From: DATAEY01 sp045805565
GTDB lineage: Bacteria; Actinomycetota; Thermoleophilia; Solirubrobacterales; Solirubrobacteraceae
Assembly (NCBI GenBank): GCA_045805565.1
Contig: JBJMKZ010000035.1
Coordinates: 1 to 52,311 of the forward strand
Direction of reading: 5' to 3'
DNA length: 52,311 nucleotides
Position 1 is the stretch's first letter; every line of letters begins with the position of its first letter. Of this stretch, positions 50,444-52,311 are shown one piece after another. The notes below the pieces were generated by a model. It had not been told where the DNA came from, searched no databases, and was given only the letters and a program-made list of their open reading frames with translations. The translations under genes and the position numbers were made by a program.

Positions 50444-50755
50444 CTACGCGTCCAGGTCCTCGAGCGAGGCCAGCCGGCGCTCGACCCTGACCCCCTGCGG
50501 GAACCGCGCGTCGAGCCACCGCTCCACCCCGTCGGCCGCCTCGTGGAGGCGGCCGGCCGAGCCGCCGGCCAGCGCCGCCACCAGCGTGGCCCGCTGCCAC
50601 TGGTCGTGGTGCGCGACTTCGGCGATCGCCGCTCCCAGGCGGCCCTGGAGGTGCGCCTTGACCGGCTGCAGCTCCCGGCGCTTGGCCTTGAGGCTGGCGC
50701 AGTCCGGGAAGTGCAGTTCGATGGTGAGGATGCTGACGAACGCCCGGGGTGCCAC
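50444..50755 (-). CDS. DUF503 family protein
   Basis: A 103-residue protein with the DUF503 pattern SILTIELHFPDCASLKAKRREL followed by VKAHLQGRLGAAIAEVAHHDQWQRATL. The family fold is ferredoxin-like and its role unknown; it is regularly found between infB and rbfA. GTG 50755 is preferred because it starts 11 nt after the infB stop and just before the first strand. No Shine-Dalgarno is obvious. Confidence 0.85.
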   Translation of the reverse strand: MAPRAFVSILTIELHFPDCASLKAKRRELQPVKAHLQGRLGAAIAEVAHHDQWQRATLVAALAGGSAGRLHEAADGVERWLDARFPQGVRVERRLASLEDLDA

Positions 50756-50766
50756 GGGCGGCGCGC

Positions 50767-52311
50767 TCAGACGAGCTCGCGCTCGACCTTCCGGGTCGCG
50801 TAGACCTCGAGCTGGTCCCCTTCCTTGATGTCCGAGAAGTCCTTGAGGACGATGCCGCACTCGAACCCACTGGCGACCTCCCTCACGTCGTCGTTGAAGC
50901 GGCGCAGCGACGCGACCTCCCCGTCGTAGACGACGGTGCCGTCCCGGACCAGGCGGACCTTCGCCCCGCGAACGATCTTGCCGTCCGTGACGTACGAGCC
51001 GGCGATCGTCCCCACGCGGGAGGCCCGGAACAGCTGGCGAACCTCGACCTGCCCGATCGACTCCTCGACCTCCTCGGGCTCGAGCATCCCCTCCATGGCG
51101 GCCCGCAGCTCCTCGATCGCCTTGTAGATCACCGTGTAGGTGCGGATCTCGACCCGCTCACGCTCGGCGGCCGCGCGGGCGTCCCCCACCGGGCGGACGT
51201 TGAAGCCGAGCACGATCCCGTTGGAAGCGGCGGACAGCATGACATCGGACTCGTTGATGCCGCCCACGGCGCTGTGCACGACGTTGACCGCCACCTCGTC
51301 CTGGGGAAGCTTGGCGATCTCGTCCTCCACCGCCTCCAGCGAGCCCGAGACGTCGGCCTTGAGGACCAGGTTGAGCGCCTTGACCTCCCCCTCCCGGGCC
51401 AGGCGGAACACCTCCTCCAGCGACACCTTCATCCCCGAGCGGCGGGCGATGGCCTCGGACTTCAGGCGGTTGGCCCGCTCGCCGGCGAGCTGGCGGGCCC
51501 GGCGGTCGTTCTCCACCGCACGCACGAACTCACCGGCCTCCGGGACGCCGTCGAAGCCCAGCACCTCGACCGGCTGGCCTGGCTCGGCCCGCTTGAGGCG
51601 CTCGCCCATGAAGTCGTGCATCGCGCGCACGCGGCCCCAGTGCGCGCCGGCCATCACCGCATCGCCGACCCGCAGCGTTCCGCGCTGAACCAGGATGGTC
51701 ACCACCGGTCCCCGGCCAGACTCCAGCTTGGACTCGATCACCACCCCCGAGGCGTCCGCCTGGGAATTGGCCCGCAGCTCCTCGAGCTCGGCCACCACCT
51801 GGATCGTGTCGAGCAGGTCGTCGAGCCCCTGCTTGGTCTTCGCGGACACGTCCACGAACTCCGTCTCGCCGCCCCACTCGGCCGGCTGCAGGTCGCGCTG
51901 GCTCATCTCGGAGCGCACGCGCTCGGGCTGGGCGCCCTCCTTGTCGATCTTGTTGACGGCGACGACGATCGGGACGTCCGCCGCCTTGGCGTGGTCGATC
52001 GCCTCGTCGGTCTGGGGCTTGGCCCCGTCGTCGGCCGCCACCACTATGACCGCGATGTCGGTCACCCGGGCGCCCCGCGCCCGCATGGCGGTGAACGCCT
52101 CGTGCCCGGGCGTGTCGAGGAAGGTGACCGCCCTGCCGTTGTGGCGAACCTGGTAGGCGCCGATGTGCTGGGTGATGCCGCCCGCTTCCTTTTCAGCGAC
52201 CCGCGTCTTGCGTATCGTGTCCAACAAACTGGTCTTGCCATGATCGACATGCCCCATGATCGTGACGATGGCCGCTCGCGGTTTTAGCGACGCCGGATCT
52301 TCGGCTTCCTC
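50767..52311 (-). CDS. infB: Translation initiation factor IF-2 (partial, C-terminal part)
   Basis: The last 514 residues of IF-2, the GTPase that delivers initiator tRNA to the 30S subunit; the N-terminal part lies beyond the right edge. G1 GHVDHGKTS, GGITQHIGAY (switch I), DTPGHEAF (G3), NKID (G4) and SAKTKQGLDD are present, followed by domains II, III and the tRNA-binding domain IV ending in EVYATRKVERELV. The frame runs to the edge without a stop. Confidence 0.97.
   Translation of the reverse strand, partial: EEAEDPASLKPRAAIVTIMGHVDHGKTSLLDTIRKTRVAEKEAGGITQHIGAYQVRHNGRAVTFLDTPGHEAFTAMRARGARVTDIAVIVVAADDGAKPQTDEAIDHAKAADVPIVVAVNKIDKEGAQPERVRSEMSQRDLQPAEWGGETEFVDVSAKTKQGLDDLLDTIQVVAELEELRANSQADASGVVIESKLESGRGPVVTILVQRGTLRVGDAVMAGAHWGRVRAMHDFMGERLKRAEPGQPVEVLGFDGVPEAGEFVRAVENDRRARQLAGERANRLKSEAIARRSGMKVSLEEVFRLAREGEVKALNLVLKADVSGSLEAVEDEIAKLPQDEVAVNVVHSAVGGINESDVMLSAASNGIVLGFNVRPVGDARAAAERERVEIRTYTVIYKAIEELRAAMEGMLEPEEVEESIGQVEVRQLFRASRVGTIAGSYVTDGKIVRGAKVRLVRDGTVVYDGEVASLRRFNDDVREVASGFECGIVLKDFSDIKEGDQLEVYATRKVERELV

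Overview
The window is about 52 kb of very GC-rich chromosomal DNA, densely packed with housekeeping genes. Third codon positions are almost all G or C, many starts are GTG, and start/stop overlaps are frequent. Gene content points to an actinobacterium: a two-gene betaine-permease OpuC system, HflX, DapF, MiaA/MiaB, RecA/RecX, FtsK, RNase J, DapA, DapB, M16 peptidase, PNPase, RpsO, RibF, TruB, RbfA and IF-2 occur in roughly the order seen in Mycobacterium and Streptomyces. The co-presence of RNase Y and RNase J, an LL-DAP aminotransferase and a cinA-thpR-recA arrangement argue for a deep branch such as Thermoleophilia (Solirubrobacterales-like). That placement is inference. No tRNA, rRNA, CRISPR array, prophage or insertion sequence is visible.

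Layout. 0-10.9 kb (mostly plus strand): the tail of an unknown gene; a c-di-AMP riboswitch before a secreted RlpA-like cell-wall protein; dinB; two alpha/beta hydrolases; a thioredoxin-TPR protein; uppP; an O-methyltransferase with a small membrane protein; a lipoprotein cyclophilin divergent from a NagD-like phosphatase; a diacylglycerol-kinase-like lipid kinase; and a methyltransferase. 10.9-14.4 kb (minus): a four-gene OpuC-type compatible-solute ABC importer. 14.5-19.8 kb (minus): dapF-dapL-DUF429, then hflX-dut, and miaA just upstream of dapF. 19.8-21.8 kb (plus): FIST-domain protein plus SDR oxidoreductase. 21.8-31.5 kb (minus): mscS; an Rv2578c-type radical SAM gene under an apparent LexA box; miaB; rny with a long structured leader; then recX, recA, thpR, cinA and a RodZ-like gene. 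31.5-34 kb (minus): ftsK. 34-37.3 kb (plus): a secreted zinc-peptidase-like protein and a two-component system. 37.3-52.3 kb (minus): rnj, dapA, two small proteins, dapB, M16 peptidase, pnp, DsbA-like, GNAT, peroxiredoxin, rpsO, ribF, truB, nrnA, rbfA, DUF503 and the 3' part of infB.

How the genes work together. Three themes recur: peptidoglycan and lysine precursor supply (dapA, dapB, dapL, dapF, uppP, RlpA-like); RNA turnover and translation (rny, rnj, pnp, nrnA, infB, rbfA, truB, rpsO, miaA, miaB, hflX); and DNA repair or segregation (recA, recX, cinA, dinB, ftsK, SPL-like radical SAM). Many transcription-unit starts lack a Shine-Dalgarno and carry a NANNNT hexamer 6-9 nt before the start codon, a pattern expected of leaderless mRNAs.

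Most notable observations: a DapF whose two catalytic cysteines are both serine (Ser73 and Ser217), next to an LL-DAP aminotransferase gene; a consensus LexA/SOS box abutting the radical SAM gene; and a strong promoter with an SOS-like box feeding a ~280-nt hairpin-rich leader of RNase Y. All calls come from reading the sequence; no database search was run.
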